A stretch of DNA of 64,000 nt, from NCBI RefSeq assembly GCF_039523615.1, contig NZ_BAAAFQ010000001.1, forward strand, positions 511,619 to 575,618, given 5' to 3'. Origin of the DNA: Psychrosphaera haliotis. Its GTDB lineage: Bacteria > Pseudomonadota > Gammaproteobacteria > Enterobacterales > Alteromonadaceae. Shown piece by piece: positions 43,734 to 52,430 of this stretch (position 1 is its first letter; every line of letters starts with the position of its first letter). The notes beneath the pieces were generated by a model. It did no database searches. It worked only from the letters and a program-made list of their open reading frames with translations, and was not told the origin of the DNA. The position numbers and the translations under genes are program-made.

Positions 43734-43757
43734 GGGCAGCAACCGCTGCCCTTTTTT
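43734..43757 (+). terminator. Terminator after the M28 peptidase gene
   Basis: GGGCAGC and GCTGCCC form a 7-bp stem (43734-43740 with 43745-43751) with a 4-base loop, followed by six T. Confidence 0.88.
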
Positions 43758-44038
43758 GTTACCCGTTCAACAGAATTTTTGTTATACAACTATCGGTTAA
43801 TTTAAAACAAAATTGCTCAAGAAAACAGCACCCAGCCTCCTGAACCAAAAAATAACGAACTTCCCATTAATCTTTGCTTGTCTTCACATTTTACCCATGG
43901 CAGTCTGAATTCAGAGCAAAATTTAAAGTAGATGCTCTAAATATAAAACAAGTAACGAACGTTGTTTTGTCGCGCCGACTCACAAACTTCGTCCGTGTGA
44001 ATTTCGATAACTAAGAATAAAATGGAGTGAACTCACTT
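43758..44038 (+). promoter_or_regulatory. Region upstream of asnB
   Basis: About 280 bases without a gene separate the M28 terminator from asnB. I see no coding frame and no strong hairpin. The region should carry the asnB promoter; the gene has a GGAG ribosome site 11 bases before its ATG. Confidence 0.4.
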
Positions 44039-45784
44039 ATGTGTTCAATTTTCGGTATTTTAGACATCACTACTGATGTCGCTGAATTACGCCCAAAGGC
44101 GTTAGAATTATCTGGTCTGTTAAGACACCGTGGCCCTGACTGGTCTGGTATCTGGAGTAATAACAACGCGATTTTAGCCCACGAACGTTTGGCTATTGTC
44201 GATTTAGAGAATGGCGCGCAACCTCTAATAAATAACAATCGAAATCACATCTTGGCCGTTAACGGTGAAATATATAATCACAAGCAGTTAGAAGCTGCGT
44301 TGACAACTGACTATGCCTTTCAAACACAATCTGACTGTGAAGTTATTTTGGCTTTATACCAACAGCAAGGCATTTCATTTATTGACCAGCTTGAAGGCAT
44401 GTTTGCCTTTATCCTTTTTGACGAAAGTGACGGCAGCTACTTAATAACACGCGATCATTTAGGGATCATTCCACTTTATTATGGTTATGACGTACATGGA
44501 CAACTTTACGTCGCGTCTGAAATGAAAGCCCTAGTACCGGCTTGTAAATCTGTATTTGAATTTCCTCCTGGGCATTATCTTTCTTCAAATGAACAAAAAG
44601 GCGAGTCATCTCTTAAGTTTACTCGTTATTACCAACGCGAGTGGACGGATTTTGACAATATTAAGTCAGCCGGCGGCGACGCTAAACTAGTTCACGATGC
44701 ATTAACCGACGCAGTGCGTTCACACATGATGTCCGACGTACCTTATGGCGTGTTACTTTCTGGCGGTCTTGATTCATCGGTTATCGCTGCCGTTGCACAA
44801 AAATTTGCACAAAAGCGCATTGAAGATGAAGGTCAAAGTAAAGCGTGGTGGCCTCAACTTCATAGTTTTGCTGTAGGCCTAAAAGGTGCTCCCGATTTAA
44901 TTGCCGCTCAAAAAGTGGCGGATCACATTGGCACAATTCATCACGAACTTAACTACACAGTTCAAGAAGGGATTGACGCCATACGTGATGTAATTTACTT
45001 CTTAGAAACCTATGACGTCACTACTATTCGTGCCTCTACACCAATGTATTTAATGTCTAGAAAAATTAAAGCCATGGGCATTAAGATGGTGTTATCTGGA
45101 GAAGGCGCTGATGAAGTATTTGGCGGTTACCTATATTTCCATAAAGCGCCAAACGCAAAAGAGTTTCATGAAGAAACCGTTCGTAAGCTTGACCGTTTAC
45201 ATATGTTTGACTGTGCCCGTGCAAACAAGTCAATGTCTGCTTGGGGCGTTGAGGCAAGAGTGCCATTCCTAGATAAAACCTTTTTAGACAAAGCCATGTC
45301 AATTAACCCTGAGTTAAAAATGTGTGGCGAGCATGCCCCTCGTTTAAATGAAGGCGAAGCCGGCTATGGTAAAAACGGCGTGAAAATGGAAAAGCATATC
45401 GTTCGTGAGGCGTTTAAAGACTATTTACCTGCTGAGGTTTTATGGCGCCAAAAAGAACAGTTCTCGGATGGTGTCGGTTACAACTGGATAGATTCTTTGG
45501 TTGAACAGGCAGAAGCCCAAGTGACAGACCAAATGATGGCAAGTGCTGAGTTTAGGTTTCCTCACAATACGCCTCAAACTAAAGAAGCTTATTTTTATCG
45601 AACTATCTTTGAGCAACACTTCCCGTTAGATTCTGCGGCAGAATGTGTACCTGGCGGAAAGTCAGTGGCATGTTCCACTCCAGAGGCATTGGCGTGGGAT
45701 AAAAAGTTTAGCGAAAATGCCGACCCTTCTGGTCGTGCTATGTTTGATATCCACCAGCAAGGCTACGACGACAAATCAGCCTAA
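44039..45784 (+). CDS. asnB: Asparagine synthetase B, glutamine-hydrolysing
   Basis: This enzyme makes asparagine from aspartate, glutamine and ATP. After Met removal, Cys2 (MCSIFGI) is the glutaminase nucleophile, so the ATG at 44039 must be the start rather than the upstream GTG. LLRHRGPDWSG, HERLAIVDLENGAQPL and NGEIYNHKQL complete the N-terminal domain; the synthetase has the PP-loop VLLSGGLDSSVIAAVA and LSGEGADEVFGGY. 581 residues, somewhat longer than E. coli AsnB, with an extended tail. Confidence 0.96.
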   Translation: MCSIFGILDITTDVAELRPKALELSGLLRHRGPDWSGIWSNNNAILAHERLAIVDLENGAQPLINNNRNHILAVNGEIYNHKQLEAALTTDYAFQTQSDCEVILALYQQQGISFIDQLEGMFAFILFDESDGSYLITRDHLGIIPLYYGYDVHGQLYVASEMKALVPACKSVFEFPPGHYLSSNEQKGESSLKFTRYYQREWTDFDNIKSAGGDAKLVHDALTDAVRSHMMSDVPYGVLLSGGLDSSVIAAVAQKFAQKRIEDEGQSKAWWPQLHSFAVGLKGAPDLIAAQKVADHIGTIHHELNYTVQEGIDAIRDVIYFLETYDVTTIRASTPMYLMSRKIKAMGIKMVLSGEGADEVFGGYLYFHKAPNAKEFHEETVRKLDRLHMFDCARANKSMSAWGVEARVPFLDKTFLDKAMSINPELKMCGEHAPRLNEGEAGYGKNGVKMEKHIVREAFKDYLPAEVLWRQKEQFSDGVGYNWIDSLVEQAEAQVTDQMMASAEFRFPHNTPQTKEAYFYRTIFEQHFPLDSAAECVPGGKSVACSTPEALAWDKKFSENADPSGRAMFDIHQQGYDDKSA

Positions 45785-45798
45785 CGGATAGTAAATTT

Positions 45799-45827
45799 AA
45801 CGCCCAATTATTTGGGCGTTTTTATTT
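45799..45827 (+). terminator. Terminator after asnB
   Basis: AACGCCCAA and TTGGGCGTT form a perfect 9-bp stem (45799-45807 with 45812-45820), followed by TTTATTT. Confidence 0.88.
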
Positions 45828-45977
45828 CGAAGTTTTTGTTTGAGTTAGAAATTCAAACCTCCAGTATTTAACCTTTAATTTCAAACTTTTCCTGTTTGCC
45901 CATTAATATTTACCTATTACTTTACTCGTGTTAATTTTTGGCTGTTAAAGTTAATTAACCTTTAGCCTGCACTTACA

Positions 45978-46907
45978 TTAACTGTGTAAACGTTTATTCG
46001 TACCTGGCGTCATTAACTGATGCTGAACTAAAAAGTCATAACCCGCTTTTAAGCCTTGTTTGTAATCGGAAATCAATGCCGCTTTTGTGCTGCCAAGTAC
46101 TTTGCTTTGAAGCGGTCTACTTGGAGTTACTTCTAATACATCAACGCCCGTTGGTGGATTTTGAATAAACGACTGAGCTTCAGCGTATGATGACTCATGA
46201 ACGTCTAATATTTTATATACTTGAGGCGTCCTATTTCTAGAACAGAATATTGGTTTCGCTCTTTTTAATACTTCACCAATCGCCGTTTCAGCGGTTTTTG
46301 ACGTTCTAATTACAACTGCTTTATTAGCGCCTAAATTCACAGCTTCTTTAATAGGAATAGGCGCACTCACTCCGCCATCAACTAATGCTTCTTGATTAAG
46401 TGTTACCCCTCGGCGATATAAAAACGGAATCGCACTAGATGCTTTTAATGCCGGGATCCAACCTATTTTGTTAGGATCTAACAATGCTGTTTCCATGCTA
46501 GTTGCTTTGGTTGAAGAAAAATAAAGTTTTCTGTTTTTGGCCTTAAGCGTCGCAGCTTTTGTATCTAACTGATAAGCAGAGGCTTCAACTTGGCTGAAAT
46601 ACCAATCTAAGTCCATCATGTGTTTGCCTTTGAAGGCACTCCACACATTAAAAAACTCATCACTATTGGTTAGATCAGAAATCGCACTGTAAGCATAACC
46701 AAACTGCTCACTCATAAAACTAGCAATGTTCTGTGCGCCCGCAGACGTGCCAACCAAAATTTCAAACGGGTTAAAATTAGATAATAACCAACTATCTAGT
46801 ACGCCTGCCGTAAATACGCCACGCTGCCCACCACCTTCAGCAACCAGTGCCAAACCTTGCTGTGGTTCTGTTAAATTAGTTTTAGAATAGTCGGTACTGC
46901 CAATCAT
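45978..46907 (-). CDS. Patatin-like phospholipase (YjjU type)
   Basis: A 309-residue serine acylhydrolase. The glycine-rich oxyanion loop is EGGGQRGVFTAGVLD, the nucleophile serine is in GTSAGAQN, and the dyad aspartate is in LVDGGVSAPIPI. No signal peptide is seen, so it is probably cytoplasmic or membrane-associated. The substrate is unknown. It is a single gene, divergent from the M1 peptidase gene. Confidence 0.9.
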   Translation of the reverse strand: MIGSTDYSKTNLTEPQQGLALVAEGGGQRGVFTAGVLDSWLLSNFNPFEILVGTSAGAQNIASFMSEQFGYAYSAISDLTNSDEFFNVWSAFKGKHMMDLDWYFSQVEASAYQLDTKAATLKAKNRKLYFSSTKATSMETALLDPNKIGWIPALKASSAIPFLYRRGVTLNQEALVDGGVSAPIPIKEAVNLGANKAVVIRTSKTAETAIGEVLKRAKPIFCSRNRTPQVYKILDVHESSYAEAQSFIQNPPTGVDVLEVTPSRPLQSKVLGSTKAALISDYKQGLKAGYDFLVQHQLMTPGTNKRLHS

Positions 46908-47133
46908 TTTTCGCCCCTTAATGTAGAGTCTCTATACTAAGGCATGGGGATGATTCTTAAAATTTCAAACTTTTGATGTTTATGATTCAAAAAACTGAAC
47001 ATTAATAGTTATATTAAGTTAGCCAGTTTCGTCATTCCCAATTCGTATTTCACCGCAAAAATAAAATCTTTAGTCGATTTATTAAAACCCATTTGGTAAA
47101 ACTAAATGACTAAAATCAACAACTAGGCTTTTT

Positions 47134-48957
47134 ATGCGCTTATCTGCTTTAAAAAACAAACTAATTTCAGATAAAACTTTAGTTAGTATCGCCCTTGTTA
47201 CAGCCCTTTCCGCCTGCTCTTCAACAGGCGATAAGCTAGTTGATAACGTAGCTAATAGTGACATGGCTAATGTTGACGCTAGCCAACAACTGACAAGTAG
47301 CGACTATTCTAAAAAAAGTGGCGGCGTTGCTCCGATTCGTCAGCATGGCTTGATAATGCAATATGCCGACTTGCACTTTACGGTGCTGCCTGACACAAAA
47401 TCTTTAGTGGTTAAATCAAAATTAAAGTTAACCAGCGCCAAACCAACAACAGCTGTCTCTGTGGATTTAGACCGCGTATTTCAAATTGATAGAGTCATGG
47501 TCAACGGGTCAGTATTGCCTGTTTCAAATTATTCAAACCCAAATGGCGAACTTCAACTAGACCTATTGTCAGAAGTGAGTGGTGAATTTGAGGTTCAAAT
47601 AGACTATCAAGGTAAACCAAGAGAGGCCATCAGAGCGCCATGGGATGGAGGTTTTGATTGGAAAAAGACCAAATCTGGAGAGCACTGGATTGCAACCGCT
47701 GTTCAAGGTGAAGGGTGTGACTTATTCTGGCCTTGCATAGACCAACCTTACGGTGAAGTGCAAAACATGGACATTAAGATCACTGTGCCTGATAACTTAG
47801 TTGCGGCTTCAAACGGTGTGCTAATGAACGTTAGCTGTAATAACGGACAAAAAACCTTCCACTGGCAAACCTCGTCACTTCATAATACTTACGCAATTGC
47901 ACTTAATATAGGTCCTTACGACGTTCTAGAGTCCACCTACAAAAGTGTTTTTGGTAATGATATTCCCGTTTCTTTTTATCATTTAAAAGAGAATACCGAG
48001 AAGTCGAAAGTGCTTTTTGAAGAAATTCCTCCTATGCTGGACTTTTTTGAAACCGTAATTGGCCCTTATCCATTTGGTAATGAAAAAATGGGCGTGGCTG
48101 AAACGCCTCACTTAGGCATGGAACACCAAACTATCAATGCCTATGGCAATAACTATCGAAAAGACGAGTTTGGTTACGACTGGTTGTTACACCACGAGTT
48201 TGCGCACGAATGGTTTGGTAACCAACTGACCAACAATAATTGGGATCACATGTGGCTTCACGAAGGATTTGGTTCTTACATGCAGCCTTTATACACCCAA
48301 TATTTACATGGTGACATGGCTTATAAAGCGCACTTATTTAAGCAACGTATTGGGTTAATAAACAAGTTCCCAATTGTCTCCAATAAACCATTGGCCGTTG
48401 AAGAGGTTTATAACCGAAAGGTTGGCCCAGGAAATGACATTTATGCCAAAGGGTCTCTTATTTTACATTCGTTAAGAGAATTAATTGGCGACGAGGCGTT
48501 TTTTGATGCAACTCGTCAATTAGTGTATGGCACTACAAAACCGATACCAGGAAATTTTGCACCGAGATTTAGCGATACCAATGAATTTATTAGCATTGTA
48601 AACAACATCACGGGCAAAAACTTACAATGGTTTTTTGACGTTTATATTTATCAAGCAAAGCTTCCAGAGCTAACAATGGACCGAACCGAACAAAGTTTAA
48701 CCTTACGTTGGGAAATTGAGAACAATCGCCCATTTCCTATACCGCTTGATGTGAGTATTAATGGTAAGGTGCGGACACTCATTTTAGATGAGCCAAAAAC
48801 CATTGAGGTTGGCCGCAAGGACGTTGTTATTGTTGACCCACTATCTAAAGTTTTACGTCATCAAGAAAACATTGAACGTTATAAAGCTTATTTAAAAGCA
48901 CAACGTGAAATGAAAATGGCTGAATTTAATAAAGAAATCAAAAAGGCGGAGAAGTAA
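47134..48957 (+). CDS. M1 family metallopeptidase (lipoprotein)
   Basis: A zinc aminopeptidase-like protein of 607 residues. A lipobox (ALSAC) follows the signal helix near residue 28, so it is probably membrane-anchored in the periplasm. The zinc motif is HHEFAHEWFG with the third ligand in WLHEGFGSYM. The exopeptidase motif usually written GAMEN reads LGMEHQT here. The C-terminal helical domain of classical M1 enzymes is replaced by a short beta region and a charged helix. It is coupled by a one-base overlap to the MAPEG gene. Confidence 0.92.
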   Translation: MRLSALKNKLISDKTLVSIALVTALSACSSTGDKLVDNVANSDMANVDASQQLTSSDYSKKSGGVAPIRQHGLIMQYADLHFTVLPDTKSLVVKSKLKLTSAKPTTAVSVDLDRVFQIDRVMVNGSVLPVSNYSNPNGELQLDLLSEVSGEFEVQIDYQGKPREAIRAPWDGGFDWKKTKSGEHWIATAVQGEGCDLFWPCIDQPYGEVQNMDIKITVPDNLVAASNGVLMNVSCNNGQKTFHWQTSSLHNTYAIALNIGPYDVLESTYKSVFGNDIPVSFYHLKENTEKSKVLFEEIPPMLDFFETVIGPYPFGNEKMGVAETPHLGMEHQTINAYGNNYRKDEFGYDWLLHHEFAHEWFGNQLTNNNWDHMWLHEGFGSYMQPLYTQYLHGDMAYKAHLFKQRIGLINKFPIVSNKPLAVEEVYNRKVGPGNDIYAKGSLILHSLRELIGDEAFFDATRQLVYGTTKPIPGNFAPRFSDTNEFISIVNNITGKNLQWFFDVYIYQAKLPELTMDRTEQSLTLRWEIENNRPFPIPLDVSINGKVRTLILDEPKTIEVGRKDVVIVDPLSKVLRHQENIERYKAYLKAQREMKMAEFNKEIKKAEK

Positions 48958-49379
48958 TGTTTTATCCTATGTTTGCCATGTTTATGTTAATTTTTGTAGT
49001 AGGTGTGGTGACAGCACGAGCCAGATTTAGCAACATTAAAAGCCGAGACGTGAGTCCTAAATACTTTTTGTTGATGCAAGGCGATAACGTGCCTGAATCT
49101 GTTTTAAAAACTGGTCGTTGCTTCAGTAATCAATTTGAGTTTCCAATGCTCTTTTTTGTGGTTTGTTTGGCTTATATGGTTTTAGGTTTTGAGACCTTAA
49201 CAGGTTGTATTGCGGCATGGACTTTTGTCGTATTTCGTTTTATCCATGCCTTCATATTCTTAACAAGTAATAACCTGATTAAACGTATGCTAACGTTTTG
49301 GGCGGGTGTATTAGCGGTTATCGTTATGTGGATTGATCTATTTATCCTTGTCAGCGCTAACGGCGGGCTCAATAACTAG
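48957..49379 (+). CDS. MAPEG family membrane protein
   Basis: A 140-residue protein with four predicted membrane helices and the MAPEG pattern: GRCFSNQFEFPMLFFVVCLA and AWTFVVFRFIHAFIF. Eukaryotic relatives act in glutathione and eicosanoid metabolism; the bacterial role is unknown. The start overlaps the M1 peptidase stop by one base. The 3' end overlaps the convergent CNNM gene by 42 bases. Confidence 0.87.
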   Translation: MFYPMFAMFMLIFVVGVVTARARFSNIKSRDVSPKYFLLMQGDNVPESVLKTGRCFSNQFEFPMLFFVVCLAYMVLGFETLTGCIAAWTFVVFRFIHAFIFLTSNNLIKRMLTFWAGVLAVIVMWIDLFILVSANGGLNN

Positions 49380-50429
49380 GTTTTCATCGGCATTTAAGTC
49401 AGGGTCTATTAAAGGCTCTGACTCTCCTTTTACACTCTCTTTATCAACCTCAGCACTATTATCTTTTTCATCAAATATATGAACCTGCAATAAGGCTTCT
49501 AATAAGTCTTCTAGAGTCACAATGCCTCTTACTTCGCCATATTCATCAATGATCAAACTCATATGAATGTGTTTGGTTAACATATTAGTAAACAGGCTTG
49601 GCAGGCTCATGCTTTCAGACACCACATACAATGGTTTGGTCAGCTTACCTATTTTATAGTTTGGCTTAACACGTACATTGGCAAGAATCGCATCGCTTTT
49701 AAATACATACCCAATAATATCGTCTGGGTCTTTATCAAAGACTAAAATACGAGAAAACTGATTTGAGCCATGTTGTTTACAAAAATCTTCAACGGACATT
49801 TCTTTTGAGATACGAAACAACTTGTTCCTTGGCGTTAAAATGTTGCGAATAGCCGTGTGTCTAAACTTCATTAAACCTTTAATAATTTCAGACTCTTGCT
49901 GATGCAAAACACCCACTTGAGAACCAAACATCGCCATGGCTTCAATCTCAGCTCGCACGTGTTTCCCGTCATCTTCTTTTTTGCTAAACAAGGTAGTTAT
50001 TTGATCTGAAAGCCAAACAAAAGGAGCAAGTATTCGTACCATAAAGACTAAAATTAATGACACCGACGGTGCCAATGAACGCCAGTGGTTTGCCCCTAGT
50101 GTTTTAGGGATAATTTCAGATAATACTAAAACTAATAAAGTCATTACCGCCGATGCAATACCAATCGCTGCATCACCATAAATAGCGGCGGCTTGTGCAC
50201 CAACACCTGCAGCACCAGCTGTATGCGCTACGGTATTTAATGTAAGAATGGCAGCCAAAGGCTGATCTACACGCGCTTTTAACTTATCAATTCGTTCTGC
50301 AACTGTGGCATTTTTTTCTGTTAATGCTTGAATATAGCTTGGCGTAATACTGAGTAATACGGCTTCCAAAACACTGCATATAAACGAAATCCCAATCGCC
50401 AAAACGCCATAAATTAACAATAAAGTCAC
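49338..50429 (-). CDS. CNNM/CorC-type membrane protein with CBS domains
   Basis: A protein with an N-terminal DUF21 membrane domain (about three to four helices, up to residue 150) and a CBS pair (RNILTPRNKLFRISKEMSV, then SLIIDEYGEVRGIVTLEDLL), the order of CNNM-type magnesium or divalent cation transporters. The C-terminal transporter-associated domain is missing and replaced by an acidic tail. A GTG at 50429 is the most probable start; the frame opens with TTG at 50471. Total 363 residues. Confidence 0.85.
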   Translation of the reverse strand: MTLLLIYGVLAIGISFICSVLEAVLLSITPSYIQALTEKNATVAERIDKLKARVDQPLAAILTLNTVAHTAGAAGVGAQAAAIYGDAAIGIASAVMTLLVLVLSEIIPKTLGANHWRSLAPSVSLILVFMVRILAPFVWLSDQITTLFSKKEDDGKHVRAEIEAMAMFGSQVGVLHQQESEIIKGLMKFRHTAIRNILTPRNKLFRISKEMSVEDFCKQHGSNQFSRILVFDKDPDDIIGYVFKSDAILANVRVKPNYKIGKLTKPLYVVSESMSLPSLFTNMLTKHIHMSLIIDEYGEVRGIVTLEDLLEALLQVHIFDEKDNSAEVDKESVKGESEPLIDPDLNADENLVIEPAVSADKDK

Positions 50430-50472
50430 TAACCTGTACTTCCCTTTTAAATAAAAATAAAATTTAAACAAT

Positions 50473-50495
50473 AAAAAAGGCTACCTAAGCAGCCT
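50473..50495 (-). terminator. Terminator after the thiolase gene
   Basis: Read leftward, AGGCT and AGCCT (50495-50491 with 50482-50478) form a short stem followed by six U. It lies 47 bases after the thiolase stop. Confidence 0.55.
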
Positions 50496-50541
50496 CTTTA
50501 CTAAAACCTTATGCCCTTCTTTATACGAGCATAGTTGAAAC

Positions 50542-51726
50542 TTAGAGCATTTCTACTGTAATTGCAGTTGCTTCACCACCACCAATACATAGTGATGCTA
50601 AACCTTTTTTCAAGCCTTTGTTTTGTAAGGCGTGTAATAAAGTAACAATAATTCGCGCACCAGACGCTCCCAATGGGTGACCTAAAGCACACGCACCGCC
50701 ATGTACATTCACTTTTTCAGCTGGAAGAGACATTTCTCTCATCGCCGCCATTGTGACCATTGCGAAAGCTTCATTAATTTCAAATAAATCAACGTCAGAT
50801 GTACTCCAACCCGCCTTCTCTAGCGCACTTTCCATTGCACCAATTGGCGCAGTTGTGAACTTCTCAGGCTCAATAGAGTTTGTTGAATGACTCACCATTT
50901 TTGCCAATGGTTTTAAACCACGACGTTCTGCTTCAGATAGCTTCATCATAACTAAGGCCGCAGCACCGTCACTGATAGACGATGAATTAGCAGCAGTGAT
51001 AGTGCCATCTTTTGCAAACGCAGGACGAAGTGTAGGAATTTTGTCAATTCGAGCAGCACCTGGCTGTTCATCAACAGAAACAGTAACGTCACCTTTGCGA
51101 GTTGAATAAGTCACTGGCGCAATTTCATTATCAAAACGACCGCTTGCAATCGCTTCTTGAGCTCTTGTTAGTGAACGGATAGCGTACTCATCTAAAGATT
51201 CACGAGTAAATTTAAATTCGTCGGCAGTATCTTGCGCAAAACAACCCATGGCTTTACCTTGATATGCATCTTCAAGGCCATCTAAAAACATATGGTCCAT
51301 TGCTTTGCCATGACCCATTCGCATGCCACCGCGTGCATTTGGTAACATATAAGGCGCATTTGTCATGCTTTCTAAACCACCAACTACCGCAATATTAATT
51401 GAACCAGCTTGAATAAAGTCATTGGCCATCATGGCTGCTTTCATGCCAGAGCCACATACTTTGTTGATTGTAGTTGCACCTGCCGATAATTGTACGCCAG
51501 CTTTAATGGCTGCTTGACGCGCTGGTGCTTGACCTAAGCCCGCAGGTAACACACAACCCATAATGACTTCGTCTATATCAGTCCCTGTAATACCGGCACT
51601 TTCAATGGCTGATTTAATTGCTGTCGCGCCTAAGTCTGGAGCAGATACTGAAGACAAAGAACCTTGGAAACCACCTAACGGCGTACGTTTAGCGGATACG
51701 ATTACTACTGGATCATGATTTGACAT
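50542..51726 (-). CDS. Acetyl-CoA C-acetyltransferase (thiolase)
   Basis: This enzyme cleaves acetoacetyl-CoA or condenses two acetyl-CoA. The 394 residues contain the nucleophile Cys in NKVCGSGMKAAMMA, NVHGGACALGHPLGASGAR with the active histidine, and CIGGGEATAI with the second cysteine. The ATG at 51726 has AGAGGT upstream; the longer frame adds a poorly supported N-terminus. It is divergent from liuR and may serve leucine catabolism by using acetoacetyl-CoA derived from the liu pathway. Confidence 0.94.
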   Translation of the reverse strand: MSNHDPVVIVSAKRTPLGGFQGSLSSVSAPDLGATAIKSAIESAGITGTDIDEVIMGCVLPAGLGQAPARQAAIKAGVQLSAGATTINKVCGSGMKAAMMANDFIQAGSINIAVVGGLESMTNAPYMLPNARGGMRMGHGKAMDHMFLDGLEDAYQGKAMGCFAQDTADEFKFTRESLDEYAIRSLTRAQEAIASGRFDNEIAPVTYSTRKGDVTVSVDEQPGAARIDKIPTLRPAFAKDGTITAANSSSISDGAAALVMMKLSEAERRGLKPLAKMVSHSTNSIEPEKFTTAPIGAMESALEKAGWSTSDVDLFEINEAFAMVTMAAMREMSLPAEKVNVHGGACALGHPLGASGARIIVTLLHALQNKGLKKGLASLCIGGGEATAITVEML

Positions 51727-51881
51727 TTTAATACCTCTAAATATTTTTATGCGGGCATAGTACGACTTAACAAATCGTTTCACAAACTCCGCTTACGCGA
51801 ATAAAAATTAGCAAATGGCAGAAAAAATTTACATTTTAGCGAAATACCATCATTTACGACGTCAGTAGGACACCTCGTTAG

Positions 51882-51899
51882 GTTTACGTTAACGTAAAC
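51882..51899. promoter_or_regulatory. Palindromic operator, probable LiuR site
   Basis: GTTTACGTTAACGTAAAC is a perfect 18-base palindrome in the gap between the divergent thiolase and liuR genes, 42 bases before liuR. MerR-family regulators bind such palindromes between -35 and -10. LiuR-type control of itself, the liu genes and perhaps the thiolase is inferred. Confidence 0.65.
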
Positions 51900-51941
51900 T
51901 TACCCTAAACTGATCGTAGAAAAAAAACTCTAGGTAACATA

Positions 51942-52349
51942 ATGACGGCTAACTCAACTCAACAAACGAACAATACAAGTATCACCTACACCATTGGTGA
52001 GCTTGCAAAAGAGTTTGATATTACAACTCGAAGTATTCGTTTTTATGAAGATGCCCAGCTGTTATCGCCAACACGAAATGGCCAAACACGGGTTTATAGC
52101 CCCAAAGACAGAACACGTTTAAAGCTGGTTTTAAGAGGCAAACGCCTTGGGTTTTCATTGCAGGAAACTAAAACCATTTTTGAGCTTTATGACAACGAAG
52201 ATACCGAAGAGAAACAATTGCACATAATGTTGGAATTAATTGAAGACAAAAAGCAGAAATTAATCCAGCAACAACAAGACATTGCCGATGTTCTAAAAGA
52301 TTTATCAGAATTAGAAAGCGGCTGTAAAGATTCATTAGCTAAACTGTAA
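51942..52349 (+). CDS. liuR: MerR-family regulator of leucine/isovalerate degradation
   Basis: A 135-residue DNA-binding protein. The MerR winged helix-turn-helix is YTIGELAKEFDITTRSIRFY followed by RVYSPKDRTRLKLVLRGKRLGFSL, and a coiled dimerisation helix (about residues 90-125) ends it. No metal-binding cysteine set is seen. Its place directly ahead of ivd-liuBCDE identifies it as LiuR, which controls branched-chain amino acid catabolism. Confidence 0.9.
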   Translation: MTANSTQQTNNTSITYTIGELAKEFDITTRSIRFYEDAQLLSPTRNGQTRVYSPKDRTRLKLVLRGKRLGFSLQETKTIFELYDNEDTEEKQLHIMLELIEDKKQKLIQQQQDIADVLKDLSELESGCKDSLAKL

Positions 52350-52430
52350 GCGTTCATATAGCTAACTACTTTGGCAAAATAATAAAAATACTAAATTAAA
52401 TATCAAATTCAACAGATAAAGAGACCTATT

